Below are positions 42,865 through 51,975 of a stretch of DNA of 64,000 nucleotides, piece by piece. The position numbers were made by a program, and so were the translations under genes. The notes beneath the pieces are model-generated. The model worked only from the letters and a program-made list of their open reading frames with translations, had not been told where the DNA came from and ran no database searches. Origin of the DNA: JAFARE01 sp963777285 (GTDB lineage: Bacteria; Chloroflexota; Dormibacteria; Aeolococcales; Aeolococcaceae); NCBI GenBank assembly GCA_963777285.1, contig CAVZPR010000002.1:1-64000 (forward strand), given 5' to 3'. Numbering within the stretch: the first letter of the stretch is position 1; every line of letters starts with the position of its first letter.

Positions 42865-43962
42865 TTACTGGCAACTGTGCTGTGTATCCGAGAATGAGTA
42901 GCCGCTGTTCTGTAGTGCGCTGGGCAGTGCCATCAAGTTCCCAGACGGTGTGCCGGTGTCCGTCAGAATGAGCTTGTCGTTGGGATAAGCATTCACGGGG
43001 TTTTGCTGAACGGCAGCGGCGACATAGCTGAAGGTAAACGTAGCGAAGTTGGCCAAGTACGGGGTGAGAGAAGTCACACGCTCCGCAACGAACTCCGCCG
43101 AGTCGCCGCTGTAATCGGACGTCGATTGCCAGAAGTTGCCGGCGACACCAGTGTAATAGTTCTCCATGAACCAGTTGTATTGCCCATTACTGTAATTTGT
43201 GTCGGCCTCGAACTCCTGCCCAGGGGTCGCATATATCGTCGTCGAAACCAGCGGTTCTATCGCCGGAACCTCGACCCACGACTGGAAGTCGTTCAGGCCC
43301 CTTTTGGTGCCGATGAACGTCCCATCCTGACCAAAGTTGTTTGAGGTGCGCCCTCCGACTCCGGACCACGTGGTCTCCGCACGCGATGGGCAGACGGAAG
43401 AGTTGTCGTACGGCTGGACGAATTCTTCGTACGCGTAATGGAAATAGCCTGACGGCTCGACGTCCATATAGCCAGACCAGTTGTTACTGTAGAGCGTGCC
43501 ACTACCGTAGCTGTTGGAGACGCCGGGCACGCCCACCAAGAAGGGTGTTGCTGTTGCCCATATCTTGATGTGCTCCACCATATCAATCCAGTGCGCCTGC
43601 GCTGTGGGATTTGACGCAGGCGGCTCCGCAGGAAGCCCGTAGAGAGCTAGCTCAGAGGCGCTCGCGTTTTGGGGCACGAAGCCAGCCGGAGGAACGTTCT
43701 CGTGGATCGATGTATTTTCCGGTGTAGCGTATGTCGATGTCGTCCCACCGTCGGGTAGAGCAGTTGTCGCCGTAAGCGGGTACGCGGCCAGGCCACACGC
43801 GACGACCTGATCTGCGGTCCCGCCCCACACGTTCCAGTTGGGGTCTGAATCCGCCGGGCAAACTGTGGCTGCACGGACTGCACCGGCAGACGCAAAAGAC
43901 AGCGAGACCGAACCAGCGATGGCGGCCAGCAAACCAAGGGAAGCCATCCCCGCACTCTTCAT
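42865..43962 (-). CDS. secreted G1-family (eqolisin) glutamic endopeptidase
   Basis: The 365-residue precursor begins with a signal peptide (MASLGLLAAIAGSVSLSFASAGAVRA, cleavage near residue 31). A propeptide of about 125 residues follows. The mature domain shows the eqolisin beta-sandwich: LYSNNWSGYMDV, EEFVQPYDNSSVCPSRAETT, WSGVGGRTSNNFGQDGTFIG with the catalytic Gln, and GDSAEFVAERV with the catalytic Glu. These enzymes cut proteins outside the cell, usually at acidic pH. GGAAAGGG upstream of the ATG at 43962 is a good ribosome site. Length fits bacterial members. Confidence 0.88.
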   Translation of the reverse strand: MKSAGMASLGLLAAIAGSVSLSFASAGAVRAATVCPADSDPNWNVWGGTADQVVACGLAAYPLTATTALPDGGTTSTYATPENTSIHENVPPAGFVPQNASASELALYGLPAEPPASNPTAQAHWIDMVEHIKIWATATPFLVGVPGVSNSYGSGTLYSNNWSGYMDVEPSGYFHYAYEEFVQPYDNSSVCPSRAETTWSGVGGRTSNNFGQDGTFIGTKRGLNDFQSWVEVPAIEPLVSTTIYATPGQEFEADTNYSNGQYNWFMENYYTGVAGNFWQSTSDYSGDSAEFVAERVTSLTPYLANFATFTFSYVAAAVQQNPVNAYPNDKLILTDTGTPSGNLMALPSALQNSGYSFSDTQHSCQ

Positions 43963-44589
43963 GGCAGTTGCCCTTTCCGCGGTGGCGCACCATATGCGCC
44001 GTCATGACGCATCGTAGCGAGATGGGAGCGCATACGCGACGATTCGGCCGGCTTTGTTACAAGCGGGCGCTGGCTCGCGCCGGCTGAGGCCGACTACCCA
44101 CGCGAACCACGACCGCACCGAGGACGACGGCGATGAGGTGGCCGCCGCCGGGACCCCTGGGGCGAAGGCGACATGGACGAGGACGCACGGGAAGCCTTGG
44201 ATTGGCGAACCACGGCGCCGACGCTCCTGAGGGAGGCGACGAGGAGGAGCCCGACGAGCAGCCAGCGCCAGCGACCGGCGCCGATCCGCCGAATAGTACG
44301 CCCGCCGATTGCTACATGCCGACCACTTGCTCCGTATCACGGAGACCTTCCGAGTGTCCGCGCACCGATGGATATGGTGCGTATGTTCGGGAAACGCCCC
44401 GGCGACGAACCCGCTTAGCCTGCGCTTATGCTGCCAGCGAAGGCTTCCAGTGTCCGCTTGCTGTCAAGCCCATCCACCTCGATCTCGATAGCGCCGCGCT
44501 GTGCCCGTTAGGATCCACTCGCCCTTGTTGGGATCGTGCTGCTGCTGCATCTCGTACCACGTCCCATTGGGCAGCTGGACAGGTCTGAG
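43963..44589. other. 627-bp intergenic region upstream of the G1 peptidase
   Basis: No gene is supported. Short frames on both strands lack starts with ribosome sites and any domain. The right end near 44560 adjoins a convergent small gene. The promoter of the peptidase should be within the first 100 bp but is not obvious. Confidence 0.5.
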
Positions 44590-44955
44590 TTAGGACTTGA
44601 AGGCGATCAGAGGACTGCGTGGGTCGGTCTGCTCTGTTGGCGTCAGAACTGCCTCGTCCATGTGGATCGCATCATGTCCTTCCGAAGGATTTGCGGCAGA
44701 CGTGATAAAAGTTCCGAAGCCGGTCACCGGAGGGGTTGGATCCCAGACCACACGGTCGTACAGATGCCCTGAAGGCAATGCGAAGTTGGGCGGGAGAAGG
44801 GGATGAAAGCTCAGTTGTGTCTTCAGAGTCTGTAGGTCGATGAGCGCTGCCTCCTGAAGAGCCTGAGCTTCCGTTGGGGTCGTAGCCGCACTAACGAGCC
44901 TCGAACGTTCGGGCTGTCGGCCGGTCGCGAAGACAAGAGCGAGCGCAATGACCAC
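44590..44955 (-). CDS. small secreted or anchored protein, unknown function
   Basis: The 121-residue ORF opens with a short hydrophobic segment (VVIALALVFATG), then a helical region (TEAQALQEAALIDLQTLKTQ) and a Pro-rich domain (LPPNFALPSGHLYDRVVWDP, VTGFGTFITSA). In the next frame upstream, an ATG at about 45010 begins a basic stretch (MARNGRRRLRIVWLG) that would complete a normal signal peptide if one base were changed, so a frameshift near 44965 is possible. The family is unknown. Confidence 0.45.
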   Translation of the reverse strand: MVIALALVFATGRQPERSRLVSAATTPTEAQALQEAALIDLQTLKTQLSFHPLLPPNFALPSGHLYDRVVWDPTPPVTGFGTFITSAANPSEGHDAIHMDEAVLTPTEQTDPRSPLIAFKS

Positions 44956-45010
44956 GACGCGGAAGCCCCAACCACACGATCCTCAGTCTGCGTCTGCCGT
45001 TACGTGCCAT

Positions 45011-45496
45011 TTACGTAGGTAAATATGCGTTGTCGTAGCCAATTTGCTTGGTCCCGGCCTTTTCGCCCGTGCCATCCTGAAGAAGTATGAAACCGCCGTA
45101 GGTGGTGCTCCCATACGTATTGAAGCGCAGGTAGTTCCCACGGGTCTCAGCGCGAACTTCACTCAGGAGGCGCTGATGCTCCGGCAGCAGCAAGGCAAGA
45201 GCGAAGTCGCTAGCTGCTTGCTCGTCCGCGTCGCCACCTCGCGGACGTGGCGAGGCGACGTCGATAACTCCCCCTGCACCGAGATGCTGCAGCACGATGT
45301 GACACCCAATTCGTGTGCAAGGTCGAAAAGCCAGTTTCCCCGATCGCCCGGCGATCATCCGCTTGCTCGGCGCTGTGACTCGGCGCTGTGCTCGGCGCTG
45401 CAGCACGACGAGTACGCGGTGACCCGCCACTACATGAGCGTGGAATCTCTCGACGTCATGCACCACCATCGACACGGAGGGCACGCCCGCGATCAC
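45011..45496 (-). pseudogene. ImmA/IrrE-type metallopeptidase, frameshifted inside HExxH
   Basis: Two frames together read FDLAHELG, then HIVLQHLGAGGVIDVA, then DADEQAASDFALALLLPEHQ. This is the zinc-peptidase core of ImmA/IrrE proteins, which cleave repressors. At the active site the DNA reads GGGTGTCAC. Removing one GT restores HELGHIVL in frame, so a 2-bp GT duplication has broken the catalytic motif. A triple tandem CTCGGCGCTG repeat just upstream is associated with another frame change. The C-terminus (GNYLRFNTYGSTTYGGFI) appears intact. Confidence 0.6.
45367..45402. repeat. three tandem copies of a CTCGGCGCTG(TG) unit
   Basis: CTCGGCGCTGTGA, CTCGGCGCTGTG and CTCGGCGCTG follow each other within the 5' part of the ImmA/IrrE-like pseudogene. 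The units differ in length by one base, so the array itself changes frame, which fits slippage as the cause of decay. Confidence 0.7.
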
Positions 45497-45544
45497 AGTA
45501 GCTGCAGCGTGAACAACTCAATCGCACGGATGAAGGGATCGCCC

Positions 45545-46750
45545 TTACGACCACTTGACAGGCAGTGGCCGCGCGGTGCTGGACACCCCTAAGGTGGGCG
45601 GACCCTCAATGAGATTGGTATCACCTGCACTTGACGAAGTCGGCGTCTGCGCTTGTATGTTTGTGCTACGCGGTGGTTGATTGGTTTGAACGGCCCTTGT
45701 GGTGGGAGGCTGTCCGGCTTTCGGGGCGAAGTAGATTGCAACTCCTTGGCCGGGGAGAATGCCCTTGCTAAGTCTCCACCAGTCGTCATCGGTGCGGTGT
45801 TCCATTGCCCTCGCGTCCGGGTGAAGCGCCCTAACCCGGAAGGTCAGATCGTCAGGGCCAGTGAGACGCACTCTGATCCCATCAGCAAGAAACCCGGATG
45901 TGTAGACGAATACACCTGGCGAACGAATCCCCCGCCATGCTTCATAACTAATCTCGATCTCCTTTCTAGCTGGAATCTCAGGAAGAGAGTTAACCCAGAC
46001 ACCCAGATCCAGGTTATGCCGATATCGCAGGGTGACAAGCCGGAGCGGCTTCTCGGCTGGGGATTCTGGTGAAGCCATCAGGTCGTACAAGACTTGCGGG
46101 GAGATGAATTCCGTGGAACTTCGCGTCGCAGCCGCTTGGGCGGGCGTCGGGTCGGCTAGCGCAATATGGACATCGTCGGGGATGCCACCGGTCACGTCGA
46201 ATCGAGCGAACCGCGGCACACCCTCATCCGGAAGGTTTAGGTCGGCATCCAGCCCTCCCGCTGCAGGAAACGCCTGCGTAGCCCCGGTAATATTCTCAAC
46301 TTTCCAATGCGCTGTGTAATGAACCAGATGAACACTCGCGCCGTACTTTTCTCGCAGTTTTCGCTGAACCCCAGCCACGGTGGCGTCATCGCCAGCTCTG
46401 CGAACGTCAATGAGTAACTCAAGTTCCTTGCACATGAAGTTTGAGCGAACAATGTGTGTTGCGATCTGAGTCCAAATCGCGTCAGGGATCAATCGTTGGA
46501 AGATCGCCTCGGTCATCTCAGCAGTGAGGGCTGATCGAAGGCTCGAACTTGCGTACAATTCGATCGTAATGGACACGAAAACTGAGACGAGTAGCCCAAT
46601 TCCCAGATCCCGTACAACTCCGAGGCCAAAGCGCTCGCCGATTGCGATGAGCCCAAGGCCTAGCCCCACCGCCAGCAGTAAGGTCATGCCTAAGACGAGC
46701 CGCCGTAGAAGCCGGAGCTCTCTGTAGAGCTTGCGTATCCGCTGGTCCAT
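45545..46750 (-). CDS. two-span membrane protein with large cytoplasmic domain
   Basis: The 401-residue protein has a basic helical N-terminus (RIRKLYRELRLLRRLVLG), two membrane spans (LVLGMTLLLAVGLGLGLIAIG and LGIGLLVSVFVSITIELYASS) and a ~330-residue soluble C-terminal part. That part is mixed alpha/beta (LRLVTLRYRHNLDLGVWVNSL, RKEIEISYEAWRGIRSPGVF, LTGPDDLTFRVRALHPDARA) with a Thr/Pro/Ser-rich tail. The layout resembles membrane sensors or effectors that respond inside the cell, but no family is recognised. A GGAG stretch lies just upstream of the ATG at 46750. Confidence 0.65.
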   Translation of the reverse strand: MDQRIRKLYRELRLLRRLVLGMTLLLAVGLGLGLIAIGERFGLGVVRDLGIGLLVSVFVSITIELYASSSLRSALTAEMTEAIFQRLIPDAIWTQIATHIVRSNFMCKELELLIDVRRAGDDATVAGVQRKLREKYGASVHLVHYTAHWKVENITGATQAFPAAGGLDADLNLPDEGVPRFARFDVTGGIPDDVHIALADPTPAQAAATRSSTEFISPQVLYDLMASPESPAEKPLRLVTLRYRHNLDLGVWVNSLPEIPARKEIEISYEAWRGIRSPGVFVYTSGFLADGIRVRLTGPDDLTFRVRALHPDARAMEHRTDDDWWRLSKGILPGQGVAIYFAPKAGQPPTTRAVQTNQPPRSTNIQAQTPTSSSAGDTNLIEGPPTLGVSSTARPLPVKWS

Positions 46751-47110
46751 AGTTGCTCCGATGGTCCGGGGCCGAACAGGGTCTCACATCGGTGGACTTA
46801 GTTGAACGCTCGCTTTTTCCACGATCGAAGGGAGCCCTACAACGCCGTGCAAGCCAATGGCATACGCCGGACGCAGACTAGGCGACGCGGCCAACGGCCG
46901 CAGTGTGCGGATTGTTCAGGAGTTGGAGCAATGATATCTAGCCAGACCGTCTCCAAGCCCGCGGCGCGCGCCTGCGCCCGAAACCCGCATGCCCCTGTCG
47001 CTGCTCGGTTCCCTTTATGCACCCTAGTTCAGGTCGCATGAAATGGCGCGCGGCTCCGTCGGCCTATTTTCTTGCCCTAGTTAGCTCCTGATCCGGCACG
47101 ATGTAGGAAT
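46751..47110. other. 360-bp divergent intergenic region
   Basis: It lies between the divergent membrane-protein gene and pepE, so it should hold promoters for both. No gene, repeat or clear promoter pair is recognised. Confidence 0.5.
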
Positions 47111-47863
47111 ATGTCTGACCAAACACGCGTTCGCTCGAGGCTCTTCCTTCATTCCGGGGGCAACCTAGCCTCGGCCCTCCACGACGCAGCCGACTTCTTG
47201 GCAGGTGCAGAGAACGCTGTGTTCTTGCCTTATGCCCTGCATGAGCTTGAGGTGTACACGACGGAGATGAGCGCAGCCTTCAGAAACATCGGCGTGGAAT
47301 TGATCGGGCTGCATAGGTTCCCAGACCCGGTCGGTGCGCTGCAAGGAGTCGACGCTATCGTAGTCGGCGGTGGGAACACATTTCGCCTGGCTAAGGCACT
47401 TCAGCAGCTAGGTCTGGTCGCTCCGATCCGCCAAGCCGTTGAACGAGGCGCACGGTACTGGGGATCTAGTGCCGGCTCAAATGTAGCATCTCCGACGATT
47501 CGTACAACGAATGACATGCCCATTGTCGAGCCATCGAGCTTCAATGCTCTGGACCTCATTCCATTTCAGATTAACCCACACTATATTGATTCGGGCGGCG
47601 ACGCCGTAGGGGAGACAAGAGACGTGCGCATCAAAGAGTTCTTAGAGGAGAACGACGTCACAGTCGTCGGACTTCGAGAAGGCAGTTGGCTTGTGGCCAA
47701 CGGACGCTCCTTGATGCTGCACGGGGATGCAGGGGCCGTGATGTTTCGAAGGGGCATGCGGCCTTCGGTTTTGGAGCCGCAAAGCAACGTATCTTTTCTG
47801 CTCGATGAGCCAAGCATCTTCGACCACCCATTGCCGACCTTCGGTCGCCGTGTGACGCCCTGA
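47111..47863 (+). CDS. pepE: peptidase E-type Asp-dipeptidase (S51 family)
   Basis: The 250-residue cytoplasmic serine peptidase would release N-terminal Asp from small peptides. The class-I-glutamine-amidotransferase-like fold is visible: LFLHSGGNLA, then VDAIVVGGGNTFRLAKALQ, the nucleophile Ser in YWGSSAGSNVASPTIRTTND, and the catalytic His in IPFQINPHYID. The oxyanion and binding text MPIVEPSSFNALDLIPF is typical of PepE. Length is close to the E. coli enzyme (about 230). It is a single-gene unit. Some relatives are cyanophycinase-like, but the spacing favours PepE. Confidence 0.88.
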   Translation: MSDQTRVRSRLFLHSGGNLASALHDAADFLAGAENAVFLPYALHELEVYTTEMSAAFRNIGVELIGLHRFPDPVGALQGVDAIVVGGGNTFRLAKALQQLGLVAPIRQAVERGARYWGSSAGSNVASPTIRTTNDMPIVEPSSFNALDLIPFQINPHYIDSGGDAVGETRDVRIKEFLEENDVTVVGLREGSWLVANGRSLMLHGDAGAVMFRRGMRPSVLEPQSNVSFLLDEPSIFDHPLPTFGRRVTP

Positions 47864-47907
47864 GTCACGCCCCTCGACGTCGAGCTCGGCAAAGCGACGG
47901 CACCACG

Positions 47908-48768
47908 TTACTGAACAGCCGTCGACTCGCGGGAAACCAGCGAGGGTGCATGTTCCGAGGCAGCGGCGGGCAGCGGTGCGAGGAACGGGCGCAAAGGTGT
48001 TGACGTACTCCGCGCCTCTTCGGGTACGACATCGGCCAGCTCGCCTTCAAGTGCGACGGCGGGGACAAGGTCGCCGAGACGATACGCTCCCTTAACATCG
48101 GCGAAGGTCATCACGTCATTCAACAGGCGAGTTTCGCCCGTCGGTGTGAGTTCAGGTATCAGTAGCGCTCTCAACCCAGCGTAATCGACTAGCACACCTG
48201 GACCATCGCTCATGCCATCCGGGCAGCACTTCGGTGCGGCCCACAGGAACGTATCCGACCAGTAAGCGTCAGCGGGTTGTTCGAGGCGAGCTGCTGTTCG
48301 GCGCCCCTTGATACCAAAGATCGTCCGCTGGCGTGCGACATCAAATCGATCGACTAGTTGCCAAGTAGTAAGGCTTGTTCCATAACACTTCCTAGCCGGA
48401 GCAGTGATCTTCCGCGAGGTCTCGTGCTCCAAAGCGATCGTCACCGTGACGGTAAGTTTTGCGGATAGTTCCGCTGCCACTTGGCCGATACTGACTCCTA
48501 ATTTGCCGCCGATCTCTCTAACTGTCTCAGTTTTGGAGCCGACAGTAGTTGTAACGTCTCGTTCGTAGGTCACGCCACAATCAAACGCGTGGAAGTCAAT
48601 TCGCCGCCAATATTGCGAATACGCCACCTGCTTGACGATCTTTCCCCCTCGTACCTTTGAGATGACATCGACGGGCGCAGAGGGCAGCCAGATTTCGCCA
48701 ACAGGTGGAGGCACGTCGTCCGGAGTGACGGGCCTCGGCATATATGGTGGGCGAGCAGGTACAGTCAT
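47908..48768 (-). CDS. hypothetical protein, unknown function
   Basis: The ~286-residue protein is read from the ATG at 48768; an in-frame ATG at 48813 would add 15 residues. After a Pro-rich start (MTVPARPPYMPRPVTPDDVP) comes strand-rich text: VDVISKVRGGKIVKQVAYSQ, CGVTYERDVTTTVGSKTETV, then a helical stretch (GGKLGVSIGQVAAELSAKLT) and several Cys (CYGTSLT, KCCPDG). The alternating amphipathic segment near 80-120 recalls membrane-insertion hairpins of pore-forming proteins, but this is only an impression. No membrane helix or signal peptide is seen. Confidence 0.5.
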   Translation of the reverse strand: MTVPARPPYMPRPVTPDDVPPPVGEIWLPSAPVDVISKVRGGKIVKQVAYSQYWRRIDFHAFDCGVTYERDVTTTVGSKTETVREIGGKLGVSIGQVAAELSAKLTVTVTIALEHETSRKITAPARKCYGTSLTTWQLVDRFDVARQRTIFGIKGRRTAARLEQPADAYWSDTFLWAAPKCCPDGMSDGPGVLVDYAGLRALLIPELTPTGETRLLNDVMTFADVKGAYRLGDLVPAVALEGELADVVPEEARSTSTPLRPFLAPLPAAASEHAPSLVSRESTAVQ

Positions 48769-48932
48769 CCGAGCACAGTTTGAACCAGTCAGAAGGATGC
48801 CACGACGGCGCACCTTTCTGCAGACCGCGCTCGATGTCTCTCCTACATAGGCTGGAAGCTACGTTTGCCTAGTTCGGAGCCCTCGACAACCTAGCGGACG
48901 GTTCGAAGCTCAATTAGTGTGCGCCGGGCTTC

Positions 48933-49500
48933 GTGGAGTCGGATTACTGGAATGGCATGCTGCCGTCCCAAGAGGACAGCTTGGGGCGACGAGGCTACCC
49001 GGCGGAGGTTCGGAGGCGTGTGCTTGAACTGCCGCGTCTGGCCGGCGCGTGGGTGATGTCGCCCGCGACCTCGGTGCGCGCTGGCGTTCAAGGCATTTCC
49101 GGCCGGCCACGCTTCCGGCGCCTACCCGGCGTGGTCACCGCCGCAGACCGGGTTGGGCGCCAGTTTCACCGCGACCAGCGCGACGAACTCTGGGTCACGG
49201 ACATCACCGAACATCGCACCCGCGAGCGCAAGGTCTATTGCGCCGTCATGCTTGAAGCATGGTCGCGTCGAGTGGTCGGGTGGTCACTCAACTCCACGCC
49301 GAGGACTGCGCTCCTCACCAGCGCCCTCGGCATGGCCATCGAACAACGTCGGCCGAAGGGTGACACCATCATCCACAGCGATCAAGGGACGCAGTTCACG
49401 TCCTGGGCGTTCACTCGACGCGCCATCAACTCAGGGCTCCTAGCATCGATGGGTTCGGTCGGCGACTGCTTCGACACTCAGTCAAACTCGCGGCGTGGAC
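48933..49500 (+). pseudogene. IS3-family transposase remnant, internally deleted
   Basis: A head resembling IS3 OrfA/HTH text (SLGRRGYPAEVRRRVLEL) runs directly into the rve domain of OrfB: DRVGRQFHRDQRDELWVTDI, CAVMLEAWSRRVVGWSLNST, GDTIIHSDQGTQFTSWAF, TRRAINSGLLASMGSVGDCF. Asp 1 (VTDI) and Asp 2 (HSDQG) are present. The text breaks after CFD, so the catalytic Glu is missing. It is a relative of the fragment at 33521-33722. Confidence 0.8.
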
Positions 49501-49738
49501 GCCGGAACGTTGGCCTGACCCTTGCTTCTACTGGCCAATCTGGAAGAGCCTACCCGTTGTACGACTGGCGGCCCTCCTTGCCTTTACGTTGATCTGTCGG
49601 CCTTCCGCCCGGCGTCCGCATCTTCGTGAGCCTTGCAGAGCACGGGCGGGACTCAATGGGAGCGTTGCCCACCACCGTGAGTGTCCTGTCCGCCACCGCG
49701 CTGCATGCATCACACCAGCGCGTAAGTGGGAGGTTTCG

Positions 49739-50060
49739 ATGTCATGGCGTGACCAGATGGTTCTCGGGATCGATACGCACAAGAACACCCACGTCGGCGC
49801 CGTCCTCGACGATGCCGGTCCTAAACGGCTTCCTGGAGTTCGCCGCTAATGGCGCAGGTACGCGGCGACTACTGTCCTGGACATGCCAGCGCGGGCGTCC
49901 AGCTATTGCGGGCATCGAGAGGACCGGCAGCTATGGCTACCAGCTCGCGCGCCAGCTTCAGGCCGCTGGCATCACTGTCTTCGAGGTCAACCGACCGGAC
50001 CGCAGCCGCCGCAAAGGCAAGAGCGACCCGGTGGACGCTGAGGCCGCTGGGGCGCTATGA
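49739..50060 (+). pseudogene. IS110-family transposase N-terminal fragment
   Basis: From the ATG at 49739: SWRDQMVLGIDTHKNTHVGA, VLDDAG with the first Asp of the DEDD core (GIDTHK). In the next frame follow LEFAANGAGTRRLLSWT, IAGIERTGSYGYQLARQLQA, AGITVFEVNRPDRSRRKG and KSDPVDAEAAG. This is the RuvC-like N-terminal half of an IS110 transposase, with one frameshift. The C-terminal Ser-containing half is absent. Confidence 0.8.
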
Positions 50061-50356
50061 GCCCGAATACGCGTATCTCAGCGAATCGACGGGCCCGAGC
50101 AGGGCTTCCAAGCCGTCTGGGGCATCGCAGTCGGCGACACTAGCGCGGACGACTGTGAAGCGTTGCTTGGTTGGTGGTCAGCGCATTGGGATGCGGTTGG
50201 GAAGCGCGTCGGCGCAGTCCCCTATCCTCGTCCAGCTTACCGCCCTGCTGACTTCGAGAATGCGTTGTGCATCTACCAGCACCAGGTGGCTGGCAGCCGT
50301 CTCTAGCCGGCTGAAGGCGACAGACAACTGTCGTCGGCCTTTGCCCTTCTTCGTCC

Positions 50357-50550
50357 ATGGACGCTGACGCCCCCCTCTGGTGGTCGACCTTATGGGAGCG
50401 CCGACCCATCTTCGAGCGCACGTTCGCACCAGGCTGGGTGCCGCTATGGACCTGCCCTGAGTGCAGTGCTCCGGCAAGCTTCGGACTGCGTGTCGGCGAA
50501 CTCGTCAACGTGCGCTGCGAGGTTCACGGAACGTGGACGATCGTCACGCG
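50357..50550 (+). pseudogene. small zinc-ribbon ORF cut by an IS110 remnant
   Basis: The first ~65 codons read plausibly: PLWWSTLWERRPIFERTF, PLWTCPECSAPASFGLRV, NVRCEVHGTWTIVTRK, with a CPEC knuckle and a second Cys/His set. After VTRK the plus strand is antisense to the IS110 fragment, so the natural C-terminus is lost. The family is unknown. Confidence 0.45.
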
Positions 50551-51167
50551 CAAAGAGGCGGCGGATCTCAAGCTCCGCGCAGTCGATCTCGACGGAGATG
50601 TTGTCGATCAAGCGTGTTGCGCTGTCGACGCGCGATCTGGAAATGTCCGGCAGGTCTGCCCTGCCGATGGCGGCCCTCCCCCCGCGGCCAAACAGGTCGG
50701 TGTGCTCGGAGAGGACCCCGTTCTCGGTGAGCAGCGCATGTACCTGGCACTTCAGCCGCGACCGAAGCCGCACGAGCGCGATGCGGTCACGGATCAACCG
50801 TCGTGCCTCACGGGCCTCGGGTGGAGCGATCCAGGCTTCCGGCAACAAATTGGTGCGCAAGAGGTGCGCGAGCGTCGTGGCGTCGACGGTGTCGTTCTTC
50901 ACCCGCGCCGATGTGATCGCCTTCGTGGCCAGCGGGTGGGACATGTGCGCCGTGATCCCCTCCGCATCGAACAGGTCCGCCAGCCAACCCCAACCGAAGG
51001 TTGCTTCAAACGCAACCTCGAGCGGCTGGCCCTTGAAGCTGGATAGCGCCTCCACGAACTCGGGAGGACGGCTCCTAATCGACCGCTTGAGCTTGACCTC
51101 ACCGGCCTCGTCCATGGCGATGAGCTCGCGAGCGGTTGCGGTGCAGATCGATCCCGACGAACATCAT
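50545..51167 (-). pseudogene. IS110-family transposase remnant (second type)
   Basis: The frame starts MMFVGIDLHRNRS at 51167, shifts by one base, and continues MDEAGEVKLKRSIRSRPPEF, LEVAFEATFGWGWLADLFDA, VKNDTVDATTLAHLLRTNLL, REARRLIRDRIALVRLRSRL and KCQVHALLTENGV. This is a DEDD (IS110/IS1111-type) N-terminal domain with Asp in GIDLH, Glu in FEATFG and the NDTVDA pair. It ends near 50545 without the C-terminal domain. It differs from the fragment at 49739. Confidence 0.8.
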
Positions 51168-51554
51168 GGCTGAGCCTCCTGCCTTCGGATACATGCAGGG
51201 GCGAAATATCGCCCAGGAGGGGGGCTTTCCCCTCCTCCTTCATGGCATCACCACTTCCCGCTACGCAACTATGAGAAAGATGTTCCGTGTCGTCAACGAC
51301 CGTGAGCGCTGGTTCGGCATCGTTATGGGAGAGCCTCAAGAGGCCGGGGAGCGCGCCACTGAGGAGCGGGCGGCGCGAGTGCCCCTACCGCTTCTCCTCG
51401 CGAAAAGCCTGACGATGGACTTGTCGCTGATCGGCGGGCCGCTTCGTGAGCATCCCGCGGGCGGATCCCCAGTGAGCGGGACGGCGCAACCCGCGCCCAC
51501 CGCGTAGCTGCGGAGCCGCAGTCGGGCAGTGCACCTGGCAGCACCGCCAGAGGG
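51168..51554. other. 387-bp region between the IS110 remnant and a small membrane gene
   Basis: No gene is supported. AGGAGGGG (51215-51222) and CCCCTCCT (51229-51236) form an 8-bp perfect stem with a 6-base loop, possibly a terminator or the IS110 end. The rest holds nothing I recognise. Confidence 0.5.
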
Positions 51555-51809
51555 TTAGCGGACCAGTTCCCCCATCGGCACGACCGTCGCCTGTGGCAGC
51601 GCGTCCGGACCATTGCATCCCAGCTCCGACCGCGTCCAGGCCCAGGCGAGCGCCAGGGGCACTCCCAGAAGGAGGCCCCAGCCGATCCCGGCGAGCACAT
51701 TGCCGCCGGAACGGCGGTATGCCTCGGCGCCGGCGCGGTGCGCCAGATCGTGACCTGTCTGGTCGACACAGTTGCAGGCGACTTCCGCCAGCCCTTCCAC
51801 GTACGTCAT
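51555..51809 (-). CDS. small single-span membrane protein
   Basis: From the ATG at 51809 the 84-residue protein has a helical polar start (MTYVEGLAEVACNCVDQTGH), then one membrane span (AGIGWGLLLGVPLALAWAW) and a short tail. The start at 51809 begins the plausible text; a longer frame reaches 51896. No family is recognised. Confidence 0.5.
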   Translation of the reverse strand: MTYVEGLAEVACNCVDQTGHDLAHRAGAEAYRRSGGNVLAGIGWGLLLGVPLALAWAWTRSELGCNGPDALPQATVVPMGELVR

Positions 51810-51975
51810 CTCGATCCCTCCGGATCGTGCGGGATGCGGTCCCGCGGCCGCCCAGGGTCGGTCCAGCGTACCGCCGATCCGGCCGATGTGGGGCAACGCA
51901 CCCGCGGCGTGATACTTGCGACCGCCTAAGGGCCACAGAGGGGTGGCGGACCGTGATCGAACTCGGCGTCATCCG

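Noticed and set aside
45367..45402. CRISPR-like repeat
   Set aside because: Three direct tandem units without spacers; simple slippage. No CRISPR array or cas gene is seen in the window.
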